A stretch of 45,504 nt of DNA, from contig CAMVKS010000020.1 of NCBI GenBank assembly GCA_947167995.1, positions 1 through 45,504 of the forward strand, written 5' to 3'. Position 1 is the stretch's first letter. Each line of letters begins with the position of its first letter. The notes beneath the pieces were generated by a model. It was not told the DNA's origin and did no database searches. It saw only the letters and a list, made by a program, of their open reading frames with translations. Shown here one piece after another: positions 25,222-35,200 of the stretch. A program made the translations under genes and the position numbers. This stretch comes from an uncultured Prevotellaceae bacterium. Its GTDB lineage: Bacteria > Bacteroidota > Bacteroidia > Bacteroidales > Muribaculaceae.

Positions 25222-25935
25222 ATGAAAAAGTATTTAGCCGAAATGGTGGGCACAATGGTGCTCGTGTTGATGGGCTGCGGCGTTGCCGTGAGCCTGGGTT
25301 GTGATCCCGTAGGAAACATACCAGCAGTGGTGGGTACTGCATTTGCCTTTGGCCTTGCTGTAGTTGCCATGGCCTACACTATTGGTGGCATCAGCGGTTG
25401 CCACATCAATCCTGCCATCACCTTAGGTTGCCTCTTGGCAAAACGCATCGGTGCGAAGGATGCATGCATGTACATGCTGTTCCAAGTGATAGGAGCTTTC
25501 ATTGGCTCTGCCCTGCTGTTCTTGCTCGTGGGCAACGTTGACGGCATGGAAGGCACTGGCGCCAACAATCTTCAAGATGGCGTGAGCGTGGTGGGTGGTC
25601 TCCTCGCCGAGATTATCTTCACCTGTGTATTTGTGCTCGTAGTTCTTGGTGCTACAGCTAAAACCAACGGCGCAACCAACAACTTTGCCGGTCTCGCCAT
25701 TGGCCTCTCGCTCGTGCTTGTTCACCTGGTGTGCATCCGCTACACTGGCACCAGCGTAAACCCTGCCCGCTCTATCGCACCTGCAGTGTTTGAAGGTGGT
25801 GAAGCATTGCAAAACCTGTGGATTTTCATCGTTGGCCCCTTTGTAGGAGCTATCCTTGCCGCTCTTGTATGGCAAATCATTGATCCCACATGCTGCTGCA
25901 AAAAAGAGTCTAAAGAGGCCGAAAAAGAGGCTTGA
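25222..25935 (+). CDS. aqpZ: Aquaporin Z
   Basis: This 237-residue MIP-family channel has six helices and two half-helices with the NPA motifs at 63-65 (HINPAITLG) and 180-182 (SVNPARS). The selectivity filter residues of water channels are all in place: Phe43 in AFAFGLAVV, His168 in LVLVHLV and Arg183 after the second NPA. This points to water rather than glycerol. The C-terminal tail carries a run of Cys and Lys (CCCKKES). It is followed by a strong terminator. Confidence 0.95.
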   Translation: MKKYLAEMVGTMVLVLMGCGVAVSLGCDPVGNIPAVVGTAFAFGLAVVAMAYTIGGISGCHINPAITLGCLLAKRIGAKDACMYMLFQVIGAFIGSALLFLLVGNVDGMEGTGANNLQDGVSVVGGLLAEIIFTCVFVLVVLGATAKTNGATNNFAGLAIGLSLVLVHLVCIRYTGTSVNPARSIAPAVFEGGEALQNLWIFIVGPFVGAILAALVWQIIDPTCCCKKESKEAEKEA

Positions 25936-25970
25936 CAACACCACTTTTTTGTCAGTGAAAGACTAAAAAG

Positions 25971-25998
25971 AATCCCTCAAGTGTGAGGGATTTTTTTT
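25971..25998 (+). terminator. Rho-independent terminator after aqpZ
   Basis: AATCCCTCA (25971-25979) pairs with TGAGGGATT (25984-25992) over a 4-nt loop and runs into eight T. Confidence 0.9.
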
Positions 25999-26019
25999 GC
26001 AAATTTCAAAAGGTGTTAC

Positions 26020-26027
26020 TAAATTTG
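26020..26027 (+). promoter_or_regulatory. Bacteroidota -7 box TAAATTTG
   Basis: TAAATTTG followed by CAC, 27 nt upstream of the lipoprotein start at 26055. It probably serves the lipoprotein and prenyl synthase genes. Confidence 0.6.
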
Positions 26028-26054
26028 CACCATTATTCCACATCACAAAAAACT

Positions 26055-26438
26055 ATGATAAAAAATCTCACTTCAATATTAGTGCTCATGCTTGCAGTGA
26101 CATTAGCAGTCTCATGTTCGTCCAGTAAAGACAAGCAACCCTCGCCGCTGGTAAAGAAGGCCACCAAGGTTGCTACCGAGATGGCTCAACAACTGGTAGC
26201 TACCGACCACAGCGACACCTTAGCACTGCAGAACTGCATCCTCGAAGCCAAAGCACAGCAAGCCGAGTTTCAAGTTGCGCGCGACACTGCCGCCATCAAC
26301 AGCTACAACCGTGCTTTCAAGAAATATCTTCAAGAGAACGACCCAGCGCTTGCGCAGGAGATTTTCATCCAGCGCCCTCAGGACTTGCCCGACGATGAAC
26401 CCTGGGACGAGTTTGAACAATTCATAGAAGACAATTAA
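26055..26438 (+). CDS. Small lipoprotein of unknown function
   Basis: The ATG at 26055 gives 127 residues with a lipoprotein signal peptide (MIKNLTSILVLMLAVTLAVSC, lipobox AVSC). The upstream extension of the frame reads into the terminator and is rejected. The mature part is mostly helical and Gln/Ala-rich (MAQQLVATDHSDTLALQNC) and ends in an acidic tail (DEPWDEFEQFIEDN). No family was recognised. It lies 17 nt upstream of the polyprenyl synthase gene and shares its promoter. Confidence 0.8.
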   Translation: MIKNLTSILVLMLAVTLAVSCSSSKDKQPSPLVKKATKVATEMAQQLVATDHSDTLALQNCILEAKAQQAEFQVARDTAAINSYNRAFKKYLQENDPALAQEIFIQRPQDLPDDEPWDEFEQFIEDN

Positions 26439-26455
26439 CCCCTTTTTGACTCATC

Positions 26456-27433
26456 ATGCACGACTACTATCATTATCTGAACCTCGCCAACGAGGCTATC
26501 GAAAACATATATTATCCTTCCGAGCCTTCCAGGCTCTACGAGCCCATTGCCTATACCATGGACCTTGGCGGCAAGCGCATCAGGCCTGTGCTCACCCTCA
26601 TGACATGCGAGGCCATGGGTGGCGATATCGACCAGGCGTTGAATGCAGCCCTGGGCATTGAGTTGTTTCACAATTTCACATTATTGCATGACGACGTGAT
26701 GGATCGTGCCGACGTCAGACGCGGCAAGCCCACAGTTCATTGCAAGTGGAACGACAATGTGGCAATCCTGAGTGGAGATGCCATGCTCACCATGGCAACT
26801 CAGGCCATCTCCCGAGTTGGCGACGACATCTTGAGGCCCATGCTCACCTTGTTCAACACCACCGCCATCGAGATTTATGAAGGCCAGCAATATGACATGG
26901 ATTTCGAGCAGCGCGACGATGTCACCGTCGACGAATACATCAAGATGATTCGCCTCAAGACCTCGGTATTGCTGGGATGTGCATGCAAGGCAGGAGCAAT
27001 AATTTCACATGCTCCCGACGAGGCCGCCAATGCCATCTATGACATGGCGGTGAATATGGGGCTTGCCTTCCAGCTGCAAGACGACTATCTTGACGTGTGG
27101 GGCGACCCTGCCACCTTTGGCAAGGAAATTGGTGGCGACATTCTCAACAACAAGAAGACCTTCCTGCTAATCAACGCCATGAACCTCGCCCGCGGCAACG
27201 ATGCCATCGAGCTCAACCAGTGGCTCAACGACAACACCTCGCGCAAGAAAGAGAAAATACAAGCTGTGACAGCAATTTATGAGAAGCTTGGTCTCAAGCA
27301 ACTATCACGCGACACCATAGCTCAATATTCACATAAAGCCCTTGACTCGCTTCACACCATCAACAACATTGACCAAGAAGCGATGACAGAGTTTGAAAAC
27401 CTCATCAACCGCCTCACCAACAGAGACAGGTAA
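26456..27433 (+). CDS. Polyprenyl (isoprenyl) diphosphate synthase
   Basis: This 325-residue enzyme of the trans-prenyltransferase family condenses IPP with allylic diphosphates. Visible motifs are GGKRIRP (38-44), the first Asp-rich motif HDDVMDRADVRRGKP (DDxxD at 79-83) and the second, FQLQDDYLDVWGDP. The residues before the first motif (ELFHNFTLL) control chain length. An aromatic residue at the fifth position before the motif would favour short products, but I cannot assign farnesyl versus longer chains safely. The gene is downstream of a lipoprotein and upstream of tatD. Confidence 0.93.
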   Translation: MHDYYHYLNLANEAIENIYYPSEPSRLYEPIAYTMDLGGKRIRPVLTLMTCEAMGGDIDQALNAALGIELFHNFTLLHDDVMDRADVRRGKPTVHCKWNDNVAILSGDAMLTMATQAISRVGDDILRPMLTLFNTTAIEIYEGQQYDMDFEQRDDVTVDEYIKMIRLKTSVLLGCACKAGAIISHAPDEAANAIYDMAVNMGLAFQLQDDYLDVWGDPATFGKEIGGDILNNKKTFLLINAMNLARGNDAIELNQWLNDNTSRKKEKIQAVTAIYEKLGLKQLSRDTIAQYSHKALDSLHTINNIDQEAMTEFENLINRLTNRDR

Positions 27434-27488
27434 ATTAATGCACCATTGCCTTTGACACTCATGGGGGGGGCAGCCGCCATAGCGGCTT

Positions 27489-27516
27489 CACTTAACACTT
27501 ACTACTTAACACTTAA
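27489..27516. repeat. Heptanucleotide tandem array (CACTTAA), four units
   Basis: CACTTAA, CACTTAC, TACTTAA, CACTTAA lie just before the tatD start codon at 27520. A 6-bp hairpin (AGCCGC/GCGGCT, 27472-27487) precedes the array. Confidence 0.7.
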
Positions 27517-27519
27517 TCA

Positions 27520-28290
27520 ATGATTGACTCACACAGCCACATCTACTGTGAAGATTTCGACTCCGACCGCGACTTGGTGATAGCAAGGGCACAAGAGGTT
27601 GGAGTGAGGCACATTGTGCTGCCCAACGAGAACCTTGAGAGCATCGAGAGGGTGTTAAGCCTGAAAAACGCCTATCCGAGCTATATCTCCATTGCTTTAG
27701 GACTTCATCCCGAGGATGTTGACGGTGACTACGAGCGCCAACTCACAGCAATGCGGCCACTGCTCGACGAGCATCGGCCTGTGGCGGTGGGCGAGATTGG
27801 CATCGACCTCTACTGGGATGCCACATGGCGGCAGCAGCAGATGGCGGCACTCGACACACAGCTGCACTGGTGCAAAGAGTTGAACATTCCTTTCATTATG
27901 CACTGCCGCAACGCTCTTGACGAGATACTGTGGGTGCTCGACAACTTTGGCGAACCGTTGCCACAAGGAGTGTTCCACAGCTTCACCGGCACCCCCCAGG
28001 AGGTGGAACAGGTGCGGAAACGCGGCGACTTCTACTTTGGGGTGAATGGCATCGTCACTTTCAAGAAAAGCAATGTCAAGGACATTCTTCCTGTTGTGGG
28101 GCTTGACCGATTGCTGCTCGAGACCGACTCCCCCTATCTTGCCCCTGTGCCCAATCGTGGCAAGCGCAACGAGAGTGCCAACATTGCCCACATCGCCCGC
28201 TTTGTGTCTCAAGAATTAGGCGTGGACCTTGAAGATGTGTCACAAGCCACCGACCGCAACGCCATCACCCTTTTCAAACTTGCATTATAA
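27520..28290 (+). CDS. TatD family metal-dependent hydrolase
   Basis: This 256-residue protein has the TatD pattern: MIDSHSHIY with two metal-binding His (5 and 7), AVGEIGIDLYW with the bridging Glu, FIMHCRNA with a His, FHSFTG, and LLETDSPYLAP with the final Asp. TatD proteins are 3'-5' deoxyribonucleases or related phosphoesterases in the cytoplasm. The start codon lies at the end of a heptamer array. The CotH gene follows 14 nt downstream. Confidence 0.93.
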   Translation: MIDSHSHIYCEDFDSDRDLVIARAQEVGVRHIVLPNENLESIERVLSLKNAYPSYISIALGLHPEDVDGDYERQLTAMRPLLDEHRPVAVGEIGIDLYWDATWRQQQMAALDTQLHWCKELNIPFIMHCRNALDEILWVLDNFGEPLPQGVFHSFTGTPQEVEQVRKRGDFYFGVNGIVTFKKSNVKDILPVVGLDRLLLETDSPYLAPVPNRGKRNESANIAHIARFVSQELGVDLEDVSQATDRNAITLFKLAL

Positions 28291-28304
28291 CACTCTATCG
28301 CACA

Positions 28305-30398
28305 ATGAAAAACACACTCACTTCACTGCTAATACTCCTGCTGGGCGTTTTCTCGGCTGCAGCTCTTGACATACCCCAGGGAACTTTCTACTTCGACAAC
28401 TCGCTCACTAAATATTCTGTGGTGAAATTCGTCTTCGGCAGCTATTCCAACCCCGAGAGCTATGTGATGACGATGACCGACGAGGGCGACGACCTGTGGA
28501 GCATCACCATCCCCGAGACGGTGACGGGAATGTACCGGTATTGCTTTTCCGAGACATCCATCGAAGACGGGATGCTGGCTGAGACATTCCCCGACCTGAA
28601 AGACCGCATCACCTCACGCAACGAGATGCGCACCACCACCTGCGAACTCACAATACCCGTGGGCTGGACGTTCACACCCACCAGCGGCAACAACTGGGCA
28701 TCGGGAGCATGGCAAAAAACCGGCGATGAGACTTCCTATTCGGGCACACTGCCTGTGATGTTTATCAACACCGAGAATTCACAACCCATTACCTCCAAGG
28801 AAGAATATGTCTTTGCCTACTACTATATCGACAACATGGGCATCGAGGGCATCGACAATGTGGGTGCCGAAGATGCTCCACAACCCATGGAGATTAGGGG
28901 CCGAGGCAACTACACCTGGTCGGCCTTCGACAAAAAGCCCTATCGTCTGAAACTCGACACCAAGACGTCGCTGCTGGGCATGAAGCGCAACAAGCACTGG
29001 GCATTGATGGCCAATGCCGACGACAACTTGGCGGGCCTGCGCAACACCGTGGGATATGAGCTGAGTCGCCGCTTGGGACTGGCATGGACGCCATCACAGC
29101 AACCTGTGGAGGTTGTGCTCAACGGCGATTACATAGGGCTATACATGCTCACCGAGATCATCCGTGTGGAGCCCGACCGGGTGAATGTCACCCAGCAACC
29201 CGACTATGCGACCAGTCCGTTTGTAGTGAGCGGTGGATGGCTCGTGGAAATCGACAATTACCAGGAAGAAGAGCAGGTGCGCACCGTCGAGGGTAACGGA
29301 CAGAGCATATTCTCTACCTACAAGTCGCCCGAACACCTGAGCGACGAGCAACGCAGCTATCTCACGGGGCTCATCAATTCCACCAACGCTGCCATCTATG
29401 TCAACGACAAGAGCGACAACAGCTGGGAGAACTATATCGACCCCGACACGCTCGCGTGCTTCTACTTGGTGCAGGAGCTGCTCGACGACACCGAGTCGTT
29501 CCATGGCAGCTGCTTCTGGCACAAGGAGAACGGCAACAACGCAAAAATCATGTTCGGGCCAGTGTGGGACTTCGGCAACGCCTACCACCGCACCCCAAAC
29601 CGGTTCATCTATGACCGCCCCGCTTTCACGCAGACGTGGATTGGCGAGATTGCCAAATTCCCGCATTTCCAGGAAATCGTGCTCAAGCACTGGAACAGGT
29701 TTGTGCTCATTCACTACGACGAGATGGACGGCTTTATCGACCGCTTCATCGACCAAATCTATCACGCTGCATTGTGCGATGCCGCAAGGTGGCCTCAGTA
29801 TGGCAACCCCGACATCATGAATGACCGCGAAACTTTCAAGAACTACTTCCACAACAAGTACACATGGCTCGTTAGCCAGTGGGGTGAGCCCGAAAAGGTG
29901 CTTGGCGACGTGAACCTCGACGGCGCGGTTACTGCCGCCGACATCACATTGCTCTATGACATCATGCTGGGCAACATTTCGCCCGACGACCAGCTGACGT
30001 CTCTTGCCGACGTGAACAAAGACGGCGCGACGACTGCCGCCGACATCACTCTGGTTTATGACATTCTCCTCGGCTCCTATCAGCCCGAGACGGGCATAGT
30101 GATAAATGTGCAGTGCGACACCGCCCCCTATCTCTATTCATGGACTTATGTCAACGGGCACAACAACGTGCTCAACGGCAACTGGCCAGGAACCCTGATG
30201 ACCGAGACCAGGACAACAAGCGACGGCACAGTGTGGTGGACACATCGCTTCGATGTTGATTATGACACCATCAACATCATCTTCAATGCCGGCAACAGCC
30301 AGCATCAAACTCCCAATATCGAGGAACTCACACCAGGCAATCACTACTTCATCTACGACGGCGACAAGACCTACCAGGACGTAACCAATCAGCAATAG
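28305..30398 (+). CDS. Secreted CotH-kinase protein with dockerin-like repeat and starch-binding module
   Basis: This 697-residue protein has a signal peptide (1-20), an N-terminal beta module (about 22-135), a CotH-kinase domain (about 140-520), a dockerin-like repeat pair (about 537-590) and a C-terminal CBM26-like module (about 600-697). In the kinase part GRGNYTWSAFDKKPYRLKL and FGPVWDFGNAY carry the Lys and the Asp of an atypical kinase. The two dockerin repeats are GDVNLDGAVTAADITLLYDI and ADVNKDGATTAADITLVYDI, classic calcium loops. The final module has Tyr-x-Trp, NWPG and FNAGNSQHQTP, like starch-binding module 26. CotH kinases phosphorylate secreted proteins; a starch-anchored one is unusual. 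It lies 14 nt after tatD. Confidence 0.85.
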   Translation: MKNTLTSLLILLLGVFSAAALDIPQGTFYFDNSLTKYSVVKFVFGSYSNPESYVMTMTDEGDDLWSITIPETVTGMYRYCFSETSIEDGMLAETFPDLKDRITSRNEMRTTTCELTIPVGWTFTPTSGNNWASGAWQKTGDETSYSGTLPVMFINTENSQPITSKEEYVFAYYYIDNMGIEGIDNVGAEDAPQPMEIRGRGNYTWSAFDKKPYRLKLDTKTSLLGMKRNKHWALMANADDNLAGLRNTVGYELSRRLGLAWTPSQQPVEVVLNGDYIGLYMLTEIIRVEPDRVNVTQQPDYATSPFVVSGGWLVEIDNYQEEEQVRTVEGNGQSIFSTYKSPEHLSDEQRSYLTGLINSTNAAIYVNDKSDNSWENYIDPDTLACFYLVQELLDDTESFHGSCFWHKENGNNAKIMFGPVWDFGNAYHRTPNRFIYDRPAFTQTWIGEIAKFPHFQEIVLKHWNRFVLIHYDEMDGFIDRFIDQIYHAALCDAARWPQYGNPDIMNDRETFKNYFHNKYTWLVSQWGEPEKVLGDVNLDGAVTAADITLLYDIMLGNISPDDQLTSLADVNKDGATTAADITLVYDILLGSYQPETGIVINVQCDTAPYLYSWTYVNGHNNVLNGNWPGTLMTETRTTSDGTVWWTHRFDVDYDTINIIFNAGNSQHQTPNIEELTPGNHYFIYDGDKTYQDVTNQQ

Positions 30399-30417
30399 TT
30401 AACGTGAGGGCAAGTGG

Positions 30418-31620
30418 CTACTGTCTCTTAATCACCAGCTTCTGCCCTATTTTGATTTGGTCGTTTTTGATGGAGGGGTTAGCTGCGCGAATGTCACTGA
30501 TTTTCACACCAAATTGCTTTGCTATTTTTGTTAGATTGTCACCCGGCTTAACCACATAGGTGATGGGAGCATCGGTGGCAGCGGGCTTGTTCTCGGGCTC
30601 TTGCTGTGGTGCCGCTTGCGCCGCTGGGGCTGGTTGCTCCACCACTACTTCTTGCTGCTGAGGTGCGACTTCTTGTTGGGGCTGAGGCACTGCTTCCTGC
30701 TGGGGCTGAGGCACTGCTTCTTGTTGAGGCTGAGGAGGTTGACTTTGAGCCAACATTTCATTTTCTATCTGTTCATATTCTTCGGGCACTATGAGCAAAG
30801 TGCCAATCTCATTACCTTTGGTGTCAACATAATGATATCGCAAGCTCTTGCGTTCGCGGGTTATACTGGCAAGAAGAAGGTTGAATCTGAGTGCCTCGTG
30901 AGCCTGCTTGAGCCAGGCATCGCGCTTGGTCATTACAAAAGCTGGCACATTGACGTTTTCCTTAGTGATATAGGGCACTGTGACCTTGAGAGTCACAGTA
31001 GTGGAATCGGGGCTCATCTCCACACCGCTCAGGTGCTCGTTGTTGCCTATGGGCAGATGATGCCGCTTCACCAACTTGCTTGCCGCATCGACATACTCGC
31101 CCGACGTGGTCAACTGTTTAGTATCCACTTTGAAAGTCATCGCATCGACCAGGCGCCCCACAAGACTGGGATTGCCTGCACGATGAGCCATCAGCACCAG
31201 CACGGTGCCATAACCCACGTTGAAGGCATAAGCCTCGCAGTCGTAGCTGTAGTTGTGGGATGTCTTCTTGAACTGCACACATTGAGCATCAAATCCCGCC
31301 ATGCGAGTTTGATAGACTTCGGTAAATCCACTTGCCGAGCGGCAGAACACATCCTTCTTGCCCACCACCTGCATATTGATATACATGAGCGGGTCGAAAG
31401 CGCCTTCCATGTAGTCGACCCTTGCAAGTTCGAGCGTGGCACCCTGGGCATCCATTCGCGCTATGTCGACTCTCGCACCTATGGGTCTCAAGGCGTCGTC
31501 ATTGGTAAGAAACCAACTATCGTCGAGGGTAGTGATTTTGAAATATTCGTTCTCGACGGTTGCCGCCACGGCATTGAGTCCTATCACCGCCAGTGCCATT
31601 ATCAATAGTATTCGTTTCAT
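30418..31620 (-). CDS. Secreted LysM-domain protein with Gln/Pro linker
   Basis: The start is placed at the ATG at 31620 (400 residues), where a signal peptide begins (MKRILLIMALAVIGLNAVAA); the frame is open 45 codons further upstream but would lose it. The mature part holds a beta-rich domain of about 270 residues with no recognised family, then a linker of PQPQQEAV repeats, and a C-terminal LysM domain (YVVKPGDNLTKIAKQFGV, ending IGQKLVIK) that binds peptidoglycan. It would sit in the periplasm. It faces the CotH gene with only 20 nt between the two stops. A TATTTTTG box precedes it. Confidence 0.85.
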   Translation of the reverse strand: MKRILLIMALAVIGLNAVAATVENEYFKITTLDDSWFLTNDDALRPIGARVDIARMDAQGATLELARVDYMEGAFDPLMYINMQVVGKKDVFCRSASGFTEVYQTRMAGFDAQCVQFKKTSHNYSYDCEAYAFNVGYGTVLVLMAHRAGNPSLVGRLVDAMTFKVDTKQLTTSGEYVDAASKLVKRHHLPIGNNEHLSGVEMSPDSTTVTLKVTVPYITKENVNVPAFVMTKRDAWLKQAHEALRFNLLLASITRERKSLRYHYVDTKGNEIGTLLIVPEEYEQIENEMLAQSQPPQPQQEAVPQPQQEAVPQPQQEVAPQQQEVVVEQPAPAAQAAPQQEPENKPAATDAPITYVVKPGDNLTKIAKQFGVKISDIRAANPSIKNDQIKIGQKLVIKRQ

Positions 31621-31687
31621 TGCTTTGTGAAAATTTGATTGATGCGTTAACGAGTTCATTTTTTCTGCCTCACAAAAAATGAGAGTG

Positions 31688-31695
31688 CAAAAATA
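31688..31695 (-). promoter_or_regulatory. Bacteroidota -7 box TATTTTTG before the LysM gene
   Basis: The minus strand reads TATTTTTG followed by CAC, about 67 nt upstream of the start codon at 31620. Confidence 0.55.
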
Positions 31696-31759
31696 CTCGG
31701 TTACAAAAGTAGTGGTTTTTAGGAAAAAAACCAAGAAACAGGAATAAGTTTTCATTAGT

Positions 31760-32110
31760 GCCAGCGGGGGTGCTAAATTCTCGAGGGGCGCGCGGCGCGC
31801 TTAAAATTTAATGAAAATTTAATGAATAATTGCCACCGAGCGACTATGGATTTTTAAAATATTTTTTAAGCGAAGCGCCCATCCCTGCGCAGTCGCCTGA
31901 CGGCGCAGACATCTATCAAATCTTTCCAAATTTAACAAAAAAAGCATTTGTCAAGGGCACCATGAGGCGAGAATAATCTCACAAAGCTGCACCTTCGGTG
32001 TCAAAAAGCCTGCTTACGCAGGATTTTGGTTTTGGGCGCTTAATTCTTGGAGGGCCATCACGCATCAACCGCGGCTGGTGAGGTTGACTAACCTGACTCA
32101 GCCACCATGC
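31760..32110. other. Gene-free stretch rich in nested hairpins
   Basis: No gene is supported. The stretch contains a GC-rich near-palindrome at 31788-31800, CTGCGC/GCGCAG (31885-31890 with 31903-31908), CCTGC/GCAGG (32009-32013 with 32018-32022, followed by T-rich sequence) and a two-tier hairpin, GGCTG/CAGCC around AGGTT/AACCT (32073-32103). A direct repeat, AAAATTTAATG, occurs at 31804-31826. It may be a multi-copy intergenic element or a structured RNA. Confidence 0.4.
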
Positions 32111-32176
32111 AATCGTTTGCGCAAAAACATTTTTTGAAAATATTATATTATTATAAATAATTATAATAATTTTCAT

Positions 32177-32184
32177 TAATTTTG
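32177..32184 (+). promoter_or_regulatory. Bacteroidota -7 box TAATTTTG before the amylase gene
   Basis: TAATTTTG lies 69 nt upstream of the amylase start at 32254, within a very AT-rich stretch. Confidence 0.55.
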
Positions 32185-32253
32185 TGGATTAATAATTACA
32201 TTTCATTACTAAACTTATTATACCATATTAAACCAGTTAAAATTAAAGTAATT

Positions 32254-35200
32254 ATGAGAAAAATCTACCTTATTCTTGCAATGGCGTTGCTCCTGCCGTT
32301 GACCACCCTTGCCCAGGGATGGCCAGCCAACTATGGCGGAGTGATGCTGCAGGGTTTCTTTTGGGACAGTTACAAGGAAACCCCCGACTGTAGCCCCTTT
32401 GGTCCGGCGCAATACCAACAGTCCAACGACGCTACTGTCACGCACCAGTCCGGTTACACCTGGGCTACCATCTATGGTGCCGGCTGGAGTAGCGGTGAGG
32501 AATGGCAGGTGCCAGTGACCACCTGGAGCAGCCTGCTCGCCCACAAGGACGAGATCACCCCATTCATCGACCTGCTGTGGCTACCTCAGAGCGGCTCTAC
32601 AGTTGCCGACTCAACAATGGTGTATTACACCAGCAACGACAACAGTGGCCGTGGCGGTGTGCGCCCCTGGCGCAACGGCCAGACCTGGGGTTACAGCGAT
32701 GGATCCATCATCACCAATCCCGACTGCATGGGCTTTGTGCCAGTGTTCTATTTCCATCACGGACTGTCTTACAATCCTGATGGCACACCCTGGACCTACA
32801 CCGACAGCGAGGGCCGCACCTGGACTCCAATGTCCTACTTCGGCACCGAGGCCGAGCTGCGTGAGCTGATTTCAACCTACAAGAGAGAAGGCACCGGTGC
32901 CATCGAAGACGTGGTGGCAAACCACCGCGGCGGCTTGGGCACCTGGGCTGGCGACAAGTACTCCATTGAGTTCCCAACAGAGTGGTACCAAGGCACCTTC
33001 AGCCCCGACGGCGAGTACATCCAGTGGACCAGCGATGACGTGTGCAGCGACGATGAGAGTGGACGCGGCACTGGTAACGCCGACTGCGGCGGCAAGGGTG
33101 AATGGGCTCGCGACATCGACCACCACAGCCCTGCCACACAGCAGAAGGTGCTCAAGTTCCTCGACTTCCTGAAGAATGACCTGGGCTATGTGGGCTACCG
33201 CTACGACTACGCTATGGGATTCGAGGAGAAGCACTTTGCCGAGTACAACACCACCCTGCGCCCCACCTTCAGCGTGGGTGAATACTGGGGATCGAAGAAC
33301 GATATCTCTAACTGGATTCATAAGACCTACATGGAAGGCACCTACCAGAGCGCTGCCTTCGACTTCCCATTGCAGAGCGATATTCGTGAGGCATTCAACT
33401 ACGGCAACTACCGCTACCTGGACAACTCGGGTCTCATCAGCGACCCCGTGCTCAAGCGCTATGCCGTGACGTTCCTCGACAACCACGACACCTTCAAGGA
33501 CCTGCCCACCGACGGCTCTAACTACAACTGGGAGTCGGGCAAGCCCTACAACCACCGCGTGGAGAAGAACATCGTTGAGGCCAACGCCTTCATCCTGGCG
33601 ATGCCTGGCACCCCATGCTTGTTCTATCCTCACTTCATGCACCCACAATGGCACGACATTCTGTGCTTGCTCATCAAGGCTCGCCGCACCGCCGGCATCA
33701 CCAACGAGAGTGAGCGCTCGGCTGCCACCCTTGTGGGCGACAACGGTATCCAATGGGTAGTTACCGGCGCTAATGGTCAGGTATGCTACCAGTTGGGCGA
33801 CGCTACCGACGCTGGTGTACCCGAGGGTTTCACCACAGTGTGGGAGAGCACTCCCGACGAGAATGGCAAACAAGTGGCACGCTACAGCATCACAAGCAAT
33901 CTTTATAACAGGATTCAGTACAACCAAAAACAGAACCTCATCAACGGTTATCCTGTTATCGACCGCAACAGCTGCACTTTCAATGGCTCAATGACCGTTA
34001 ACGTAAAACCTTCAACCGAAGGCTGCAAACTGGTTTACACCACCAACGGCAAGATACCTACTCCCAACGACTCTACAATCACTGAGAGCACCGACCTCAC
34101 CTTCACCGAAAACACCACACTCAAGGTGGGCGTACTCGTTAACTACTCTGTGCCCACCTCATCGGTAGTTACACGCCAGTATGTGAAGACATCAACTGTC
34201 AGCGACAAAATCAACTTCTATGTGAAGGACGACAATGCTCCTTACATCTACACTTACTACACCGACAACGAAGGCAACAAGGTTGAGCCATTTGGCTCTT
34301 GGCGCGGTTACCTGGCATATGAGAAGGTTACTGTGGGCGGCATCGAATGGTGGCGCGTTCAGATGGACAAACCTGAATACCCAGTCAACCTGATTATAAA
34401 CTGGGAAGGCAGCCAAACTCCCGACATCGATGGCATCACAAGCGATGTATTCTACACCGTGCAAAATGGTCAGCCTAACGACGTGACCAACATCTACATG
34501 CCAATGATAGAAGACCCCAACTTGTCAATCGACAAGCTTACTGGCAGTTATGAGGGCGGAGTATCGGCTATGATTACCTCTTCTTACAGTGGTGCTACTA
34601 TCGTCTATACTACCGACGGCACCGAGCCTACTATCAGCAGCCCAACCATCGCCAGCGGTAGCACCGTATCTTTCAACGAGACCGGCAACCACTACCTGCG
34701 TGCCGGACTCGTCAAGGACGGCCAGGTTGTCAAGCAACTGGCTCGCAGTTACTATGTAACTAACGGCACAGGCAGTGTCAGTGGCGTGAACATCTATGTG
34801 AAGAACATGACCACCAACGATGTGCCTCACATCTATGCTTGGGATACCAACGAGCAGGCTGTCACTCCATCATTTAACGATGGTGGCGAGAAGCTCAGCG
34901 AGACCGAGACCAATTGTGGCCAGACCTGGTACAAGAAGCACTTTGACGAGGTTCCCGCTGGCATGCTCTTCATGCTCACAGGCTCTAAGGACCAAAGTGC
35001 TAACGTCACTTATCTCGAGTCTGGACATGACTACTACTTCTACTACTATCCAGGTGCACACTTCGGCGACAACGCCTTCCAACCTGGCTACATTGATGTG
35101 ACTGCCGACAGCAAGCACACCACCGACGTGAAGGCAATCACCGTGTTCATGTACGACAACGGCAACTCCGATTGGTCTAACGGCATCAAGCTCTATCCTT

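Noticed and set aside
30601-31608. 335-codon open frame opposite the LysM protein
   Set aside because: It mirrors the Gln/Pro-rich linker (giving Leu-rich sequence) and the domain before it; there is no promoter or start signal.
31979-32176. 65-codon minus-strand gene
   Set aside because: It lies in the hairpin-rich spacer, starts in AT-rich sequence without a promoter, and its residues reflect the palindromes.
32872-33927. 351-codon open frame opposite the amylase
   Set aside because: Antisense to the GH13 catalytic domain, with no recognisable family and a Val/Ala-rich composition typical of shadows.
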